Assembly (NCBI GenBank): GCA_021613335.1
Contig: JAJTWR010000113.1
Location: forward strand, 598,501 to 662,500
Origin: Whitmania pigra
Lineage: Eukaryota; Annelida; Clitellata; Hirudinida; Haemopidae
Length of the DNA stretch: 64,000 bases
Direction of reading: 5' to 3'
The first letter of the stretch is position 1, and every line of letters begins with the position of its first letter. This document shows positions 1 to 15,200 of this stretch, piece by piece. The translations under genes were made by a program, and so were the position numbers. Under the pieces are notes generated by a model that searched no databases, had not been told where the DNA came from, and was given only the letters and a program-made list of their open reading frames with translations.

Positions 1-263
1 ACCAATATATGTTGTACAAAAGCATTTTCATATAGAATTTCAACGTTCTGTTTTTCCGGAAATTTAATAATTTATCATCCACAATGTATAATGTCATTTG
101 ATTTTTTATTTAAAGTTTACTTTTAGTTGATTTAACTTTAACTAGTAAAGTGTCTGAATTTTGAGGAGCCTATTAAAGTATATTTTAGAGTTTAAATGTA
201 ATTATAATTAATATTATTGCATATAATATTTGAGGATAATTTAAATTTAAATTTAAAACTCAC
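1..263. other. V-ATPase intron at the left edge
   Basis: AT-rich sequence following the donor of exon 264-412 on the minus strand. No exon was recognised, so the next V-ATPase exon is beyond the window. Confidence 0.6.
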
Positions 264-3200
264 TCATCATATCTTTGAGGGTCCACACTCCAAGATGATC
301 CAAAAATATTGATGGACTTGGATAAGCAGTCGTTGTACATGAAACCCGAGTAAATTGAAAAGGCTCCCATCAAAAGGATTATGTATCTCCCTCCAAAAAA
401 TATGTTCCATATCTAAATGCATAAATATTTATTAGTAATTTTTAACAATAAAAAGCATAAAGATTAGTAATGAACATAGAAATAAAAGATCTTATAAATA
501 AAATTATTAAATAATAAATGTTATTAAACATGATCGAGAATGGTGAATTTTATTCATGAATACTAAATGCTATTCTACATCAAGCACCATCGGACATGTT
601 ACCTCACTATCTCCCTTTTGTTTCTGCAATCGTTTTTCAAACATCACCATCCACAGAGCAGCGAGAAACATGAGCAATCCATGTCCAATATCACCAAACA
701 TAAGAGAAAATAGAAACGGAAAACTGATGATTGTGAATGGAGCTGCAACAATACATGATATTAAACTCAGGTTTAAGCAATAGTTTATTGCAATCAATAT
801 CTAATAACAACGATGTCATGCTTAGAGTACTCTCCAATAAACAAATTTATCTTAAATTATTATCATTAATGAGTCATTATATTATTGAAAGTTTGAAAAG
901 CATTAGCCAATTTAAGTCACACCAAACAGGTAATGATTTTCCTTTTCTGGTTGTATTAAACTAAAAACTGGGTCCAGTACAAAGGCGATTTAAGTAATTA
1001 ATCTAAAATAAATTGATGTAAATTACATCGAATGGATTGCCAACCTGGATTGATTTCCAAATACGTTGCAACCCCATACGAATCAACAATTGATTGGAAG
1101 ACTGAAGTGAATTTGTTGGTGTTGTTGTACGTGGGAGGAGCTTGTGAGGTCTCCATGCGATTCAGGATCGAGGGTACACTGCTTCCACTTCGTTCCTTAA
1201 GTTTCACAAAATACCCTCTTTTTTTAACTTCATTAAATCATTCGTTGCGTGACTTTTTAAAATTTAAGCATATTGGTGATGATTGCAGAAGAATTTTAAA
1301 GAATTTATATTGAATGCTGTCCATTTCCAATAATTCATCCCGCAAAAACTGTCAAATTATTTTCACGAAATTTACTGTATTTTTTTTAAAGATCTAGAGT
1401 TTTGCCTGAAAACAGTTGCACTTACAGTTCCTCTTCTGAGAGCCATCTGTATTTTTTCCAAATCTTTCACTGGACACCAACATTCACTAATGAGGCATTT
1501 CTGAGTGACATCGATGTTCAGCATGTTCAACGTGTGATAAATTGCTTTGATCTTGCGCACCTTAATAAACCACACCTGGGAGCATAATATCAGTCCTCAT
1601 TATCTATTTATGAAACGGTCGTTAAATAAATAAACATGTAACCTAAAATATAGTATTACATGTCTTCCCGCATGACGTAATTATACTAGTTTTCAAAATA
1701 TTACGTTATTTCCAGTTAATTCATGTTTTGGGCAAAACTACAACTGAAGGATTGATGTTGTTTAATGACTCGGACGCTCATGCATGTGGCTCTATAATAA
1801 TGTAAGATTAAAATAAGAACCTCATTGAAACAATCTAAAAAAAACATTTCTGTGTCAAAATTTAAATTCCCTAAACTGCAACAACTTTGCCTCAAGATGT
1901 CATCGCAATCATGATTATAGCTTTTTGAATACTGGCAAAACGATCAATTTTGAAAAGAATTATTGCTAAATTATTAAAAAGTGTTCGGCTTATTTAAAAG
2001 TATTTATATTTATAATTGGAAGAGATCCTAAACTTTTTTGACTCTGCCTAGTTCACCATATTCATCCTAACATTACCTACATCCGCTATTTCAAGTAATT
2101 TTGCTTCTTTCATGAGGAGAAATATAAAAAAATATAAAGGCCTCGTAAGAATTTATCTCATCGTCAATAATGTTCTATCAGGTTTTATTTCGCTAAAAAT
2201 GTGTTAAAGCTGAATTATATCGTTTTAAAGTTGACGTTCGAAAACCTGCACTGATTACGGAACAATTTGACAGATATTTGTAAATTCTAACCTTAATATT
2301 TTTGGCAGCAGACACAAGAACTCTATTTCTATGGTCTTGCGTTTGGTTTAAGATCTGAAATGCATGAATTACACGATTGAATTTCATAACATGTTAAGTG
2401 GTGTTAATTTTTCTTCTGTCATCTTTTGCTTGTTTAGTCTTGTCTGTTGTTAGATAACATTGTGTTTTTGATTTTTCATAAACATTTGGATGGAAAAATG
2501 TTATTGCGATCTTTATATATCAACCATATTATTATTCTATTACATTTTTGATGTCTTATTTTAATATTTTTTCTAAAACCTAAATGAACGTGATTAGTAA
2601 TACTGTATTTAAATCCTCAATCCTGGCCAAAACTCCTGAGGTCATTTCTTTTCTTTCGCCTTGAGTTTCTGGACACGGATATAAAGTGGCCCTGAAGCTG
2701 AATTAAATAATAAATAATAGGTTTGTTCCTTAAAATACGAAATTAACTAATGGGGTGATCAAATGTAATAATAATATTTATCCAACTTATAATATTTATT
2801 CAACTTATAATATTATACAATATGAGAGAAGAAACATATCTAACCCTTCGCAGATTTTAATGACTCTGGCTTTCAACTGATCTCCTTGAAAAAATATTAT
2901 GAAGACAGATTTATTGACTTGATCCCCCTGCATGTAATAAATTTATATAATTTAAAATCAAGCTTTAATATTTCAAATATTATATTAAATGAAAACACAA
3001 TGAGCATAATTATTCAAAGGCATCAAAAGATTAAATAACGTCTGCTCACAGTGACAGGATCCTCCAGAGGAACATCAGTTTCTGCAAGTTTGAGGAAGAC
3101 ATTTCCCCTGCACGCCCTCCACAGCATTCTTTCGAAGGCAGGAATTCTTTCCCTCAGAATCACTCCCGCCACAAACCTGTGCGAAATGAGATTACTTGGC

Positions 3201-6200
3201 TACTTAAGAAGCGAATTTAACTCATACCGCAGTTGTGTTGACATATTTAATTTTTTAATATATTGTAATATTAGAAATTATTAAAAAATTAACCCCAAAC
3301 GCTGCGGCTGACCAGCACCTGTAGTGGCTTTCTGAATTCCTTCATCTCCAAGCAACACCGCACCCTCCTCTGACAATGTCTGGTCACTCATGGCCTGCAT
3401 CGTCGTCATCACCATAATTAATTACCATCAAATCATGACCGTCATTATCATCATCATTAAACAGTAATTGTTACCTCGTCAAAAAATGTTTGTGCGTTCT
3501 TAAGAATTTCCTTAAGTTCTGAAAGGTCCAAATAATTTCTTTTCAATGCCTCAGCATTCGCGTTGATTTCTTTCATTTCATTTTCTAACTTTTCAAACGT
3601 TGCCTGAGTTAACAGGTAATTTAAAATAATGTACCTCAATGCCATAAATATAATTAACAATAATTTAAAGTAAAACTACCGAATAAATGAATAAATAAAA
3701 GTAAATTTCTTCTTAATCTAACAAGTGTTATTTTTGTTGAATCATTTTTTTTGTAAATACCTCAAGGTCGATCATTTCCCTTGGTGCAGGCGCATCAGGA
3801 TTGTCTCCTGTGTCCAGCATTGGGATTCCATCTTTTTTTATCTCTTTTTCTAGAAATCCTAAATTCAGTCATGCTGTTCTCTTATCATAGTTCATCGTAA
3901 ATAGAATTGACACAATCTTAAATGGTGAATTCCACGGAAAACGTTCCCTGGGATTCAAAAAAATATTTAAGCTATATGTGTAATTTGTTCAGTCTCATTA
4001 CATTTATTAATATTCTAAGTGTAAAATGTCATTATTTTAGGTTTAAATTTTCATGTTTGTTCGAATTTTTAGCTAACATTTTCGTGGAACAATTTAATTC
4101 TGAATGTATAAATGTTTTAATTGAAAAATCTGTCAAATACTATCACATACAAAACCATCTTAAAAACGATATTATTTGTTTCTTATATACTTGTGTTGGA
4201 TCTAAGTCAGGGGTGTCCAACCGGAGGGCTTCTCAGAACAAGTAGGCTGAGCCCTCCCAGCCAATAAATAACTCAAAGCCTAAGCTCAAGCCTAGGAATA
4301 AGTATAAGAATAAGAATGATTTCCTTAAACCTGCCAAGAAACGTAGAAACATGAAAGCGGAGACTCAGCTGAGCATCTCCTCAGTCTTCTTCGGCAGACA
4401 AATCATTAAAATTGCTAAGCAGATGAAACGGAGGTTCCACGGAAGAAACAAGGAACAGTTCCTAGATGTGCTCAGCCTTGTCTGCATGCTCGCTTTCAAG
4501 TGCATGGATGAGGAATCCACCTCTGAAGCAGTCCGCTATGCTACAAAAACAAGTCTGGTCTCCCAATCCGTTCAACATGGATAATGCCATCATCATTATC
4601 CAATGGAACTGCCAGAGCCTCCATCCGAAAACTTGTAAATTCGTTTCCTTCTTAAATTCCTTGACCAAATTGCCTGATGTTATCTTGCTCTGCAAGAAAC
4701 ATTTCTAAAAAGCAAGCATACTTTCAGAATTCAAGGATATCAAGGATGTATTCCACTTCGGCATTCTCACATATGTCAGGGCAGGGCTGTTGCACAGCTC
4801 AGCTTTTGAATGCGAAGATCCTCAGTGATCACAATGAGCACGAAGTCAAAGCGGTTCAAGATCGTTAACTTCTATGCGCCTCATGGGAAACCTTTCTCAA
4901 GAGAGGAGCTAGAAGCCATTCTGACGATGGCGTCTTGGTGGGGATCTGAATGCCCATTCTCACATATTCGAAACTAGTTGCTCCGAGGCAAGATCGTGGA
5001 AGACCTAGCACTTAACCTGAACTTAGTCATCCTAAATTCAGGTGAGGACACTTACATCGCAGCGAACGGCAGTACGTCACCCATCGACATCTAGCTGGCC
5101 TCCCCACATTGGGCAGCCAAAGTAACATGGCATCACAAGCCTTGGCAGCAATCACCTCATCATCCAGATGACGATCAACGACAATGTGCGCTGCGAGAGC
5201 CTGAGATCAGCGAGAATAAACCTGAAGACACTTAACTGGAGCTTCTTCCAAGTGCCAAGTGTCTCAAGAATGCAAAAAGAGAATGTTGGCAGAAACACTG
5301 CGTCAGTTTTGACAGTTTCACCGGCATCACTACTCTATGGAGAACCATCAAAGGGATTTTTTTCCGAAACTGAGTGCACAATTTGTCATCTACCTTAAGC
5401 TGAAGGTAAGGATGAGGCATGACAGTAAATTGACTTATTTCTCTCAAACCACGACTTTTCCAATGTTGATGACAACGGAATGGGTCAGATCACCTTTTAT
5501 GCTGATTATTTAATGTGGAATCACTCATTTTCAGATACCATGCTAATGGAACTGCGAATCAACTAATTTTTTTAGCACTAAATTTGCTCAAGCTAAAAAT
5601 TATGAATTTGATTTTATAAAACCAAAGGTAAATCAAATGAATGTTTACCTAGTAGATTTGACAAAGGTTATTGAAGTGATATGGCGGCCAAAAAAACCAT
5701 TTTTCTTTACACTTTGAGACATCTTCCCAAATTTGTTTCAATCTTATTTCTGTTGATTTCTTACAACAAGCGCCAAGTATCAATCAGCAATTAACACCTC
5801 TATACAATTTGCAGAAACTTTCTAAAAAAATATGTTAAAACATTCTCTGATGTTTTTTATCGAATAACTGATTCTTTGCTTAGGCACTCTTATTTCTTAA
5901 TAAATCGTTTGCAGACTTTTTGAAAGGCATTTATGGAATAAAGTTAAATTTATTCAAATTACTCCCATTAACGCCTTCAGCATAACCGATTATCAAGATA
6001 ACCAATGTAAAGTGGCGAATTTGGCCCTTTTCGTGCTCGAGATATTAAGGTTCGGCGACATAAAAGGATCGACATAACCGATGGTAAAAGTGCTAAGACA
6101 AAGAGGGCATTTGGCTATTCCACTTATTAGGGCTGGCGAGTTATCCGAGGTAGAGATAAAGGGGTTTCATTGTGATTTGAATTAAGCTAAATAACTAAAC

Positions 6201-9200
6201 TATGAATTTTGAATAAGAAATGGATATTTTGAAATGTTTAGAAAAAGAACACTGTTTCTAATGTAATGATTAAATAAAGTGATTCAATTGCATGAAGACA
6301 TGAATTAATCTAACATTAGTTTATTTAGGCTTATAAGTTTACAATATCGAATAACGGATAACAGTGAAGTTTGAATCATACAAAAGCAAATGGACCATTA
6401 TATGTTTCTTCGATAGCATATAAAAGTTTCTGTCGGGTAACTCTGAGGCTGCTGTATTTTGGCAAGAACAAGAGATTCGAACAAGTTGCAGCACTCGGCA
6501 AGGAAGAATCAGCGTGATCACGGTTTACTGTTCTGATGGTCAGTGGAGGTTTTAGCCCAGGAAAACCTCTAAAGGGCAAAGAAGTACTTTCTGTAACAAA
6601 CCTCAAGAACAATCGTTGCTTGTTTTCATCAAACGATGCCAGGCATTGGAATAGAAACTGAACCGAAGGCGATTCTGGCATACCTGCAAGTCTGCAATTC
6701 TTACTCAATTCTTTCTCTGTCCATTTATAGAATTTACCACCACAAATTAATCTTGTCAATTCTTGTGGGTCGATAAATCCAGATTGTAAAACTTTATCAA
6801 ATCCAGTCCTGATGGCTTCAAGTTGTTTAGAAACAGAATAAGGTTCAATTTTATGAACACTTAATTTCTCAAAATACAAATCGATGTTGTGAGGAGATAG
6901 TAAGACATCACGTCCACTCTCAATAAGTTCGATATTTGTACCTGGAAAAGTGAAATTGAGGCCCAAATCGTCGAAAGAGTTTCCATCATCAAAAGTCAAA
7001 CTACCGATTATTTCCTTCTTCTGACTCTCAGAGAGGTAGACATCCGCTCGGATGAAATCTATTTTTCTTTTAACTGGAAGAAGTTGTTTGACAAGATTCT
7101 CTAGCATTGGGAATTTTTGTAGTAAATCAAAGCAATCCCTCCTCAGATGGGAATAGCACTTAAAGTTGGTTGCCATCAATCGTCGGAAAAATTCATCACT
7201 TATTGGGATTTCGAGAATTTGTTTGTCCAAGATCACCTTTGCCATAATTTTCCCAAGCAATAAAAATTCATCACTTTCTTCAGAGGCGAATAAGAGCAAA
7301 TCATGTCATTATCTGACATTTTAATGGTTTCTTCTGGCCAGAGACAAATGAAATGTTTTTGCAGTTCCTCGGACAAAATTGAGTAAACCTCTCTTGTTAC
7401 TCCTGGACCTCTGGCAATTTCATCATTGAAGGTTATGTTCCAATAATGAGACGTGAGGTCACCATTTTGTCGGAATATGTCAAAAATATCATTAAGTACG
7501 TTGCTTCTTGATACCTTAAAATATTTGATATGTCGTCTGATATTTTGATCCGGTAGAAAACTCATAAATAATTTGTGTCTACGTTGGATGGATACCGTTG
7601 CAGAACACCTTTCAAATAAATTTACTCGCCATTCATCATTGTTATATTTTCCCACACGAAATAGCTGCTTGCTCTCAAACGCGACGTCGTCTTCAACAAC
7701 AATGTCAAACCATTGGTACCATGCGCTGTTGAGTATGTGAAGTGATTTCAAAAGTTCCACTGCTACAACAGCTCTGTTTTTCAAACCTTCAATGGCGTTT
7801 ACAGTGCCCATTGGTATGCAACTAGTCTTCCTGTCATCCAGACACTCTAAAAAATAATCAAGTGCACCAACATTCAGCATAACCAATTTCCGGAACAAAT
7901 TACTCTGCTTTGGGTAACGTCTTTTAGTAGAAGTCTCAAATTTTAAAAAGACAGTGAGAAATGATTTAATGATGAATGCTTGATTATCGATTTTAGAAGG
8001 AATGCATAAAAGAGAGTGGAACTTATGCAGAAGACCACTGAGAATGAAATGTATTCTACTAAATTGATTTTCATCAATAATTTGTGCTACACTTCTCAAA
8101 ACCATGGTAAGGCAATTTTCATTAGACACAGAATCCTGTAACATTCTGCAACTTGGAAATGGCACATCAGACTTCTCTTCGAGGTTCAAATAGTATAACA
8201 GGTCATAATACAGTTTTCGTAGGTTAAATTCATGAAGACACTTATTCTCGTTATTTTGCGTAACTATCGCTTTCATTTGGAAGAAGATTCCTGTCTTCAA
8301 AATTTGTTGAAGCCAGATTTCTGGCAATTTCTCGTATAACATGGTAATCAATGCAATGGCGGTATGAGACAAATCATTGCAACATTGACTTAAATGATTC
8401 TCTATAAATTTTGTTAGCTTCCTTGTAATGGAAGTAAAACTTAAAAAATATTTTTCAGCATAATAAACGACTTTGAGTAAAACCTAAGAATAAATGTCTA
8501 ATGGAAAATTATCGTTGCTTCCTATAAATGGGGTAATATTTCTTAATAGAATCTTGAATTTCCACGAGTCATTGATTTGTTCTGAAGAACCTTCAAAAAT
8601 GGTTTCATGAACACCATTGAACACGAACTTTGGAACTGGTGGAATGATTGCATCGATAATTAATAAGTAATTAAGCGAAATTGATGAGCTTGTTGAGCTC
8701 TTTGTTAGACAATTAGACAGAGCTTCTCCGTATCCCGTTTCCAACCAAGTTATCAGCGATCTTTTTCTGACGTTCCGTTTCAATGCTTCCAAAGGATCAT
8801 CGGAGATTAAGATTCGATCAATTATTTCAATGTGCATCGCTACAAGATGTATTTGAATTGCAAGTATGTTAATGGTTCAAGTTTAGAAGTATCTTTGTCA
8901 TTGTCGTCGTCGTTATAAACGAACAAAAGATGCTAAATATCTGCATTCTTGAATTTAATCAGATTATGTAATTAAAATTATAAAATTTTGTATAAATTTA
9001 ATTATTTTGTTAAAGTATGAATTTTTTGTAAACTAGTAAATTTTATTTTTTACTAGCGAGTACTCGGCATGTGTTGCAATGTTGTACTCAAAGTACAAGA
9101 GTACCAAAGTGTTGGTGTTTTAAATACTATTACTGAAGTCAATTTGGAAAACAAATACTTTTTGTTTTTCCGTCGGGTGCAATTTCAATTTTCAACGTTA

Positions 9201-12200
9201 CAATGTGCAGGGTATGCCCGGCATTTTGATTTGCATCAAGCGAATTCAAAAATTAAATTGGATGTCAATTATCTAACTTCGTCTTGATTCAATATTTTTG
9301 ACGAATAATATCGATAGTCTTATGCGTTGCTGCTTCGCCTGATATTTTGTTTTGAATGACGAAGTTAATGGCTTTGACCATTTTGGTTTTTGCTTATAAA
9401 CCCTTTGAACCGGTTTTCGGCAGTTTTGAACCGTTTGTCAATGCAAATGAAACATAATTTTTAGAGCTGCAGATTTACATGCGTTAACAACCGATTAACG
9501 CGTTAAAAAGTTGAGGAAACACAAGTGCCACGAATGAGATCAGTACCATCTACTGCAGGAGTGACCGACGTTTTTGACCAGAGGGCCAAGTGTACCACTT
9601 CTAGACTAGTCGCGGGACGGATTAGCAATTTCACAACAGAAAAAAACAATAAAACACAATATACCTCTTTACGCTACATTTAAGCTAGAAGAGTCTTACA
9701 AGCTTATGCTTATGATCAGTTTAATGTGAAATCTGGCACTACTTGTTTTTCCATAAGTACTCTATGTCTGCTCCAACAGTTGTAGTCGAAATGCGCAATG
9801 ATGCTGCCCGTATGTTCATCTGTAAGCAGAGATCTTAACTTCGATTTTGTGTTTTTCATTCTAGAAAGCGGTTGTTCACAAGTGTGTAAGCAGTAGGTGC
9901 TTCCGAACAGAGCAGTAAACCTCCTGCCATCCTGTCAGAGATTGGTATACTTGTCTGATGACATATAGTGACTGTAAAAGTTCAGAAGATCGTGCTCGGC
10001 GAAAGCTGTTTTCAAATCACTGTCATTCTGAATGTCAATGAATTCCAGCAATTTGTCAGCAACGTCCGCTGAAATCAGCAGCATGTTACTCATGTTGTAC
10101 TGTATCGTTAGGACTCGACGAAAGGACTGGGCAATGTACAACCTTCCTCAGAACCAGCTGTGACTGAAGTAGCTTCAATTTCTGAATGAAAGTCACAACA
10201 TGTTCATACAACTTGTGAACCAGCTGGTCCTTTCCTTAAAGTTTGACGTTCAACTCGGCCTTGAATTTTGTTATGTCGACTAGAAACGCCAAGTCGTTCA
10301 ACCATGGATCATATCCAGGAAACATACATACTTTCCTTTCGTTTTGTCATGAAGGTATTTACTTCATCATGTAGATTTTAAAACCCTGACATAAGTCGTA
10401 GTGTTATCAATTATGATAAGCGCAACTAGTTAATGTAACTATGCTAGATTGCAACAAATATTTTCAACTTTTGGTTTTCTCCGAGTCTGATCATAGGCCA
10501 ATTAAATTTTGTATTACAAAAGCCAATACGTTTATGTGCAATGATGCAAATTATTGAAATTTCATATTGTCAAATTGTCTTCCCGGTATAAAAGTTGATT
10601 TTCAAATGCGAAAAGTTTGTCGAGCAGTTCAAGGCTACTTTCGTAGCCAAATTCAGTTGCAACAATTAAATGTTTTGAAAACAAGTTTGAGAGCAAACTT
10701 TTTAGCGAACTTTAATCATGAACAATAGAAAACGATCGAGTTAGCTTACATGGTAATGAATGCAATCACTTTAAACTCCGATGTTATGACCATAACAGAG
10801 GATCCTAAATTGCATTTTGTAGTAAGCAGTGAGCTGCATCATGACAAGTACCATAATCAATCGTGTTATTTTTTAATTCGAACAATAAAAAGGCAGGTTT
10901 ATTAAGAACTACCGTATTTTCACTCATATTACACGCGTGTTATGTTCGATTTTACTTACCACGCACCCCCCCTATGCGTTCTATAATCGTATGCGTGTTA
11001 TGCTAGATTAAATTTACATGAATTTGATTTCCGACCAACAAAAAAAAACATTTAAATGATAGCACAGACTGTTGGTTGTTTTTGTAAAAGTTTTAGACTA
11101 TATTTTTAATTTTAAATAGTTTATAATTGATTGGGCGTTAGTGCATTGCATAAAGAACTTTCGATATATGCTTACAGAAGCATGTGACAAAACATTCACG
11201 CTAATCATTGCATTGTCTAGCTCTCGAATTTGACGTCAACTTGAATTTAACATAAATTAATTGATGGTAACTATATATTATAGGGTGTTGTACTATTTTA
11301 TGAATTTTCATCATAATTTTTCAACTCTTTGTTACTCATAATTATAATTGGAGCTAATGTTTTCAGTTTGTGTGCCAATGTTTTTTCAGCACTGGTGGTT
11401 CAGACAGCTTTGGTTGGTGCTGTTTAATATTTTAACAGTCAAACATCACAAGAATGGACTTATTGTAGCAAATGTCTTCAATCTCTTAATGATCTTGCTA
11501 TAAAAACTTTGAACACTTTTCAAAAGCATGAAACAAAATAGATACAATTTTGGTAATAGTGTCAGTTATCAGTCTTTTGCAGTCTTTATTGGAAAACAAA
11601 ATGGAAGTCTTAGCCCATTCTCTTGGAACTCATTATGAAGATTCAAATTGGTAATTGTAATGAATTACCACCACTGTTTTGGATTTTTCTGGTGATGAGT
11701 CACTGGATTTTTTACGTTGCTATAAGAGAATAATCATAAAACCCATTAGATGGCATAAATTATATGCAGCTTTTGGCCACACTTTTATGCTGTAGTTGAT
11801 GAACTGTTTGAACCTCAACAATGCTATACCTTCACAGTAAAGCTGTGTCCCAAAGCATGGTACAAATGCATAACTTCAGTATTTGCTTCAAGAATTGATC
11901 TCAATTTATTTAAAAAAAACCTTGTTTCTTTCAATGCAATTATAAAGGTTATTGTACATTAGCTGCATTTCGTGCTCAGATCAATGATCCATTTATGGTT
12001 CTTGAAAGGGAGACTTTAACTTTGAAATCTCATGAAATTTCATGTTATAATTGATGTTTGGACCTCAACAATGCTATACTTTCCAGTGAAGCTGTGTCTC
12101 ACAGCATGATGCTTCTGATTTACTTTATCATCTACTCCAAGAATTTATCAAAAATATTCAAAAATGTCTCTTAAGATTAGTACATTTAAAATATGTGATT

Positions 12201-15200
12201 TTCATATTTAGGGAGATATGGGACACATAGACTTGTTAAGCGAACTCTTTGCAGCGTGGAATTGGTTAACGAGTTCGTCCTTTGAAGTATTGTCTTCCCT
12301 TTTGTCTTACAAACTTTTATGCGTAAACAATATGCATTCCAAAGTAGGAAGTTGATGCAAATCTTAAGATAAAAATAGTTTCGAGGAAGAATTGAAGAGA
12401 GAACGCAATATCGAAGCCACTCTTGACCAATTTTGGTCAATTGCAGCGAGCTCATGAATCGTCAACCAGTTCTTTGAAGTTTTTAAACAATTTATTAACA
12501 GACATTCAAAAAATCAATCATAAGACCAATAATTATTCCTCATCATCAGCTAAGCCTTCAAATCCGTCAAAAGTCGAACAGTCTTCACATTCATTTTCGG
12601 CTCTTGCCGGATCGCAGGCTAGTTCAAAGTCCGGGTGGTCACTTTACTCCTTTCCTATAGACTTAATGCCAGCATTTCTAAAGCCACTCAGAATCAAATC
12701 AGGAGACACTTTGTCCCGTGCTCGTGCAACCCACGTGCATACCTCGGAATACAAGGCTTTCCTATCTCATCCAGACGGTGTGTGGGTATCTGCCATTCTG
12801 CCTCTCAGATCTGTCAATTTCTCAACGATTTGTAGTTGCAGTTTGGATGATAGACCACCCGGGATGATTGCATTGTGACATCCGCTTAAGTTGAGTATCT
12901 TCTTAACTGACTCCTCTTTATGAGCAGTCATTGCATCCATGATCAACCGCGAGCTCTTAGAAAAGAATCCCCTCTTTTGAGAACATTTCTGAATCCAGAG
13001 CTTCATGATGAAAATTTTCGCATTGTATCTTGAAAATCAATATTGGTTTTGACTTGGTGCCAGCCGCAGAGCATCCAAGTATGATTGTGAAACATGTCCG
13101 TTCGTAACCACTTGTTGTTATTGCCACAGTTCTGGCGCCAGATGCTTTCACTAGCGGGAATGTCAAAAGCTATCTCTTTCTTTGTTCCAAGACCCATAGC
13201 TTTAGATCAGACTCTAACTTTGGCCATTCCGCATTTTGGCCAAGGCATGCACGTTTTCTCAGGTTCAGTTTCTCAAGCAATCATTCCTTCTTTCTCCATT
13301 CGCGAACCGACACTTCGTTAACATTGAACTCCCGAGCAGCTGCTCCGTTACCTTTGTCTTTTGCTCTAGAAATGACTTGAAGCTTGTAGTCAACAGTGTA
13401 CGAGTTTATCAGCCACTTTCTTAACGACGTCGATATTTCAATCTATTTATTTATTTGATTATAGTCCGTTGCATGACTAAGATGATTTTGACTTATATTT
13501 CGATCAAGAGCACTTCTATCTATATATCACTGTATTTATCACTTCAAGCATCGGCCGCTCAGCCAACGGAAGATGTTTTATTAACGTCCGTTGCCAACGG
13601 AAGATTTTTTTACAACTTTTATATTTGATTGTTTTATATATTACAAACTGTTTCAATTTAATATTTTAATATATATAATTTTAATTTTAATGTTAAATTA
13701 TTTAAGCCAAAAAAAAAAAGGGGTCTATAGGTGCGTGTTATAATCGTTTGCGTGTTTTATAAGTGATTTTTTACATAAATTGGAAAAATTGCGTGTTATA
13801 TTCGTCCGCGTGTTAAATTCGTCTGCGTGTTTATTTCGTGAAAATACAGTATATATTCGCATATGGAGCTGGGTTCCTTCTGCTAGTGAATATGCGTGAA
13901 CTGCATACTGATATCTCAGTCATCAGTCCTTTCCTTTCTCTTCAGATTGCACTTCATTTTCATATTAATCTGTTCATTGGCGGGAGCTGGGAGCATGGCT
14001 CGCCAAAATGTTTTAGATCCGTTACTGAATCTGTTAATCTTTAAACTTAAAATTTTTGAAACAACAAGTCCAGCTCCAATTTTATCATTAAAATTGCCAC
14101 TAGTCGTTGAAGTAGAAAAATCATTTGCGGTTTATGTTTTTAAGATTTCGCTTAGGTCAAGGTTATGAAGGCAAATGACAAGCCTGGTTTCTGACACATG
14201 TAATTCCCATATTAGATTATACTAAATTTAAAGCCATGTAGATAAAAGTGTTGAGAACACCTGATTTCATGAACTTATGGTGTAATGTAGACCACTATTA
14301 ACTGGGGGTATGGATTGATTCAAAGTGCCAAATTTAGATAAATTGAATGCTGCATTTTCTACATTTTAGCAGTAAGCAGTTATAACTGCATAAATTAATT
14401 GCTGGTATTCAAAACTATTTTGATGTCTAATTTTATGCTATTACAACTTACCAAGATTTACCTAATTCAGAGAGGTCAGTTACGCTTGAATTCTAACGCT
14501 GCTATAACTAAGCTGTATTTATTATTTCAACATTGAAACTCATGTTATCATAATGTCATATTTTTCTATGAAACAATACAATGTCAAAATACTGGATTAA
14601 AAGCATGAACTTTACCATTTACATTGCGTGGTGGGTAGAAAATGTAGCGTCAAATGCTTTATTTGCGATATTTTAAAAAATAACTGGACGAGGATGCCAG
14701 AAAGTTTTTAATACGTTCATTTGTTGGTATATTTAAATATTTAAAAACATTTCGTTTGGATCAGCTATTTTTTAATTTGTAAGAAATCATAGCGCAACTT
14801 TTTCTTCTGTTAAGGTGGAATTCACCAAATGTATTAAGTAAAGATTCAACAATATTTTGCTAAAACAAATATCGACAATATTAAAATTCAGCCAAATACA
14901 ACGATACAATATTGTAGATTCTTTTAAACTCGTGCTTGCAATTCGATTTTATTAGTAGTAAAAGCGAATGATTTTAGCTTTTAGAGATTTTGTTGAGTGC
15001 ACATTTAAAATTTGTATAATCAACAGCCTATATTTATAAAATGAAAAAAAAATCTTCAATTACAAAAATTGTACAAGATTTACAAATACAAGTTACTCTT
15101 ACGCTCAATAATAAATTCGTTATCATTATTTTTTGGCACACAATAATAATGTGACGGGGAACTGAATAAATCCATTCGCGAACCACTTAGCCAATGAAGA

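Noticed and set aside
4510..4700. Opposed frames across the LINE remnant
   Set aside because: The minus-strand frame is a shadow of the plus-strand endonuclease text.
8373..8490. A 44 bp intron removing the TAG in the HECT copy
   Set aside because: The only donor lies after the TAG, and the frame is the same on both sides without splicing, so an intron does not help.
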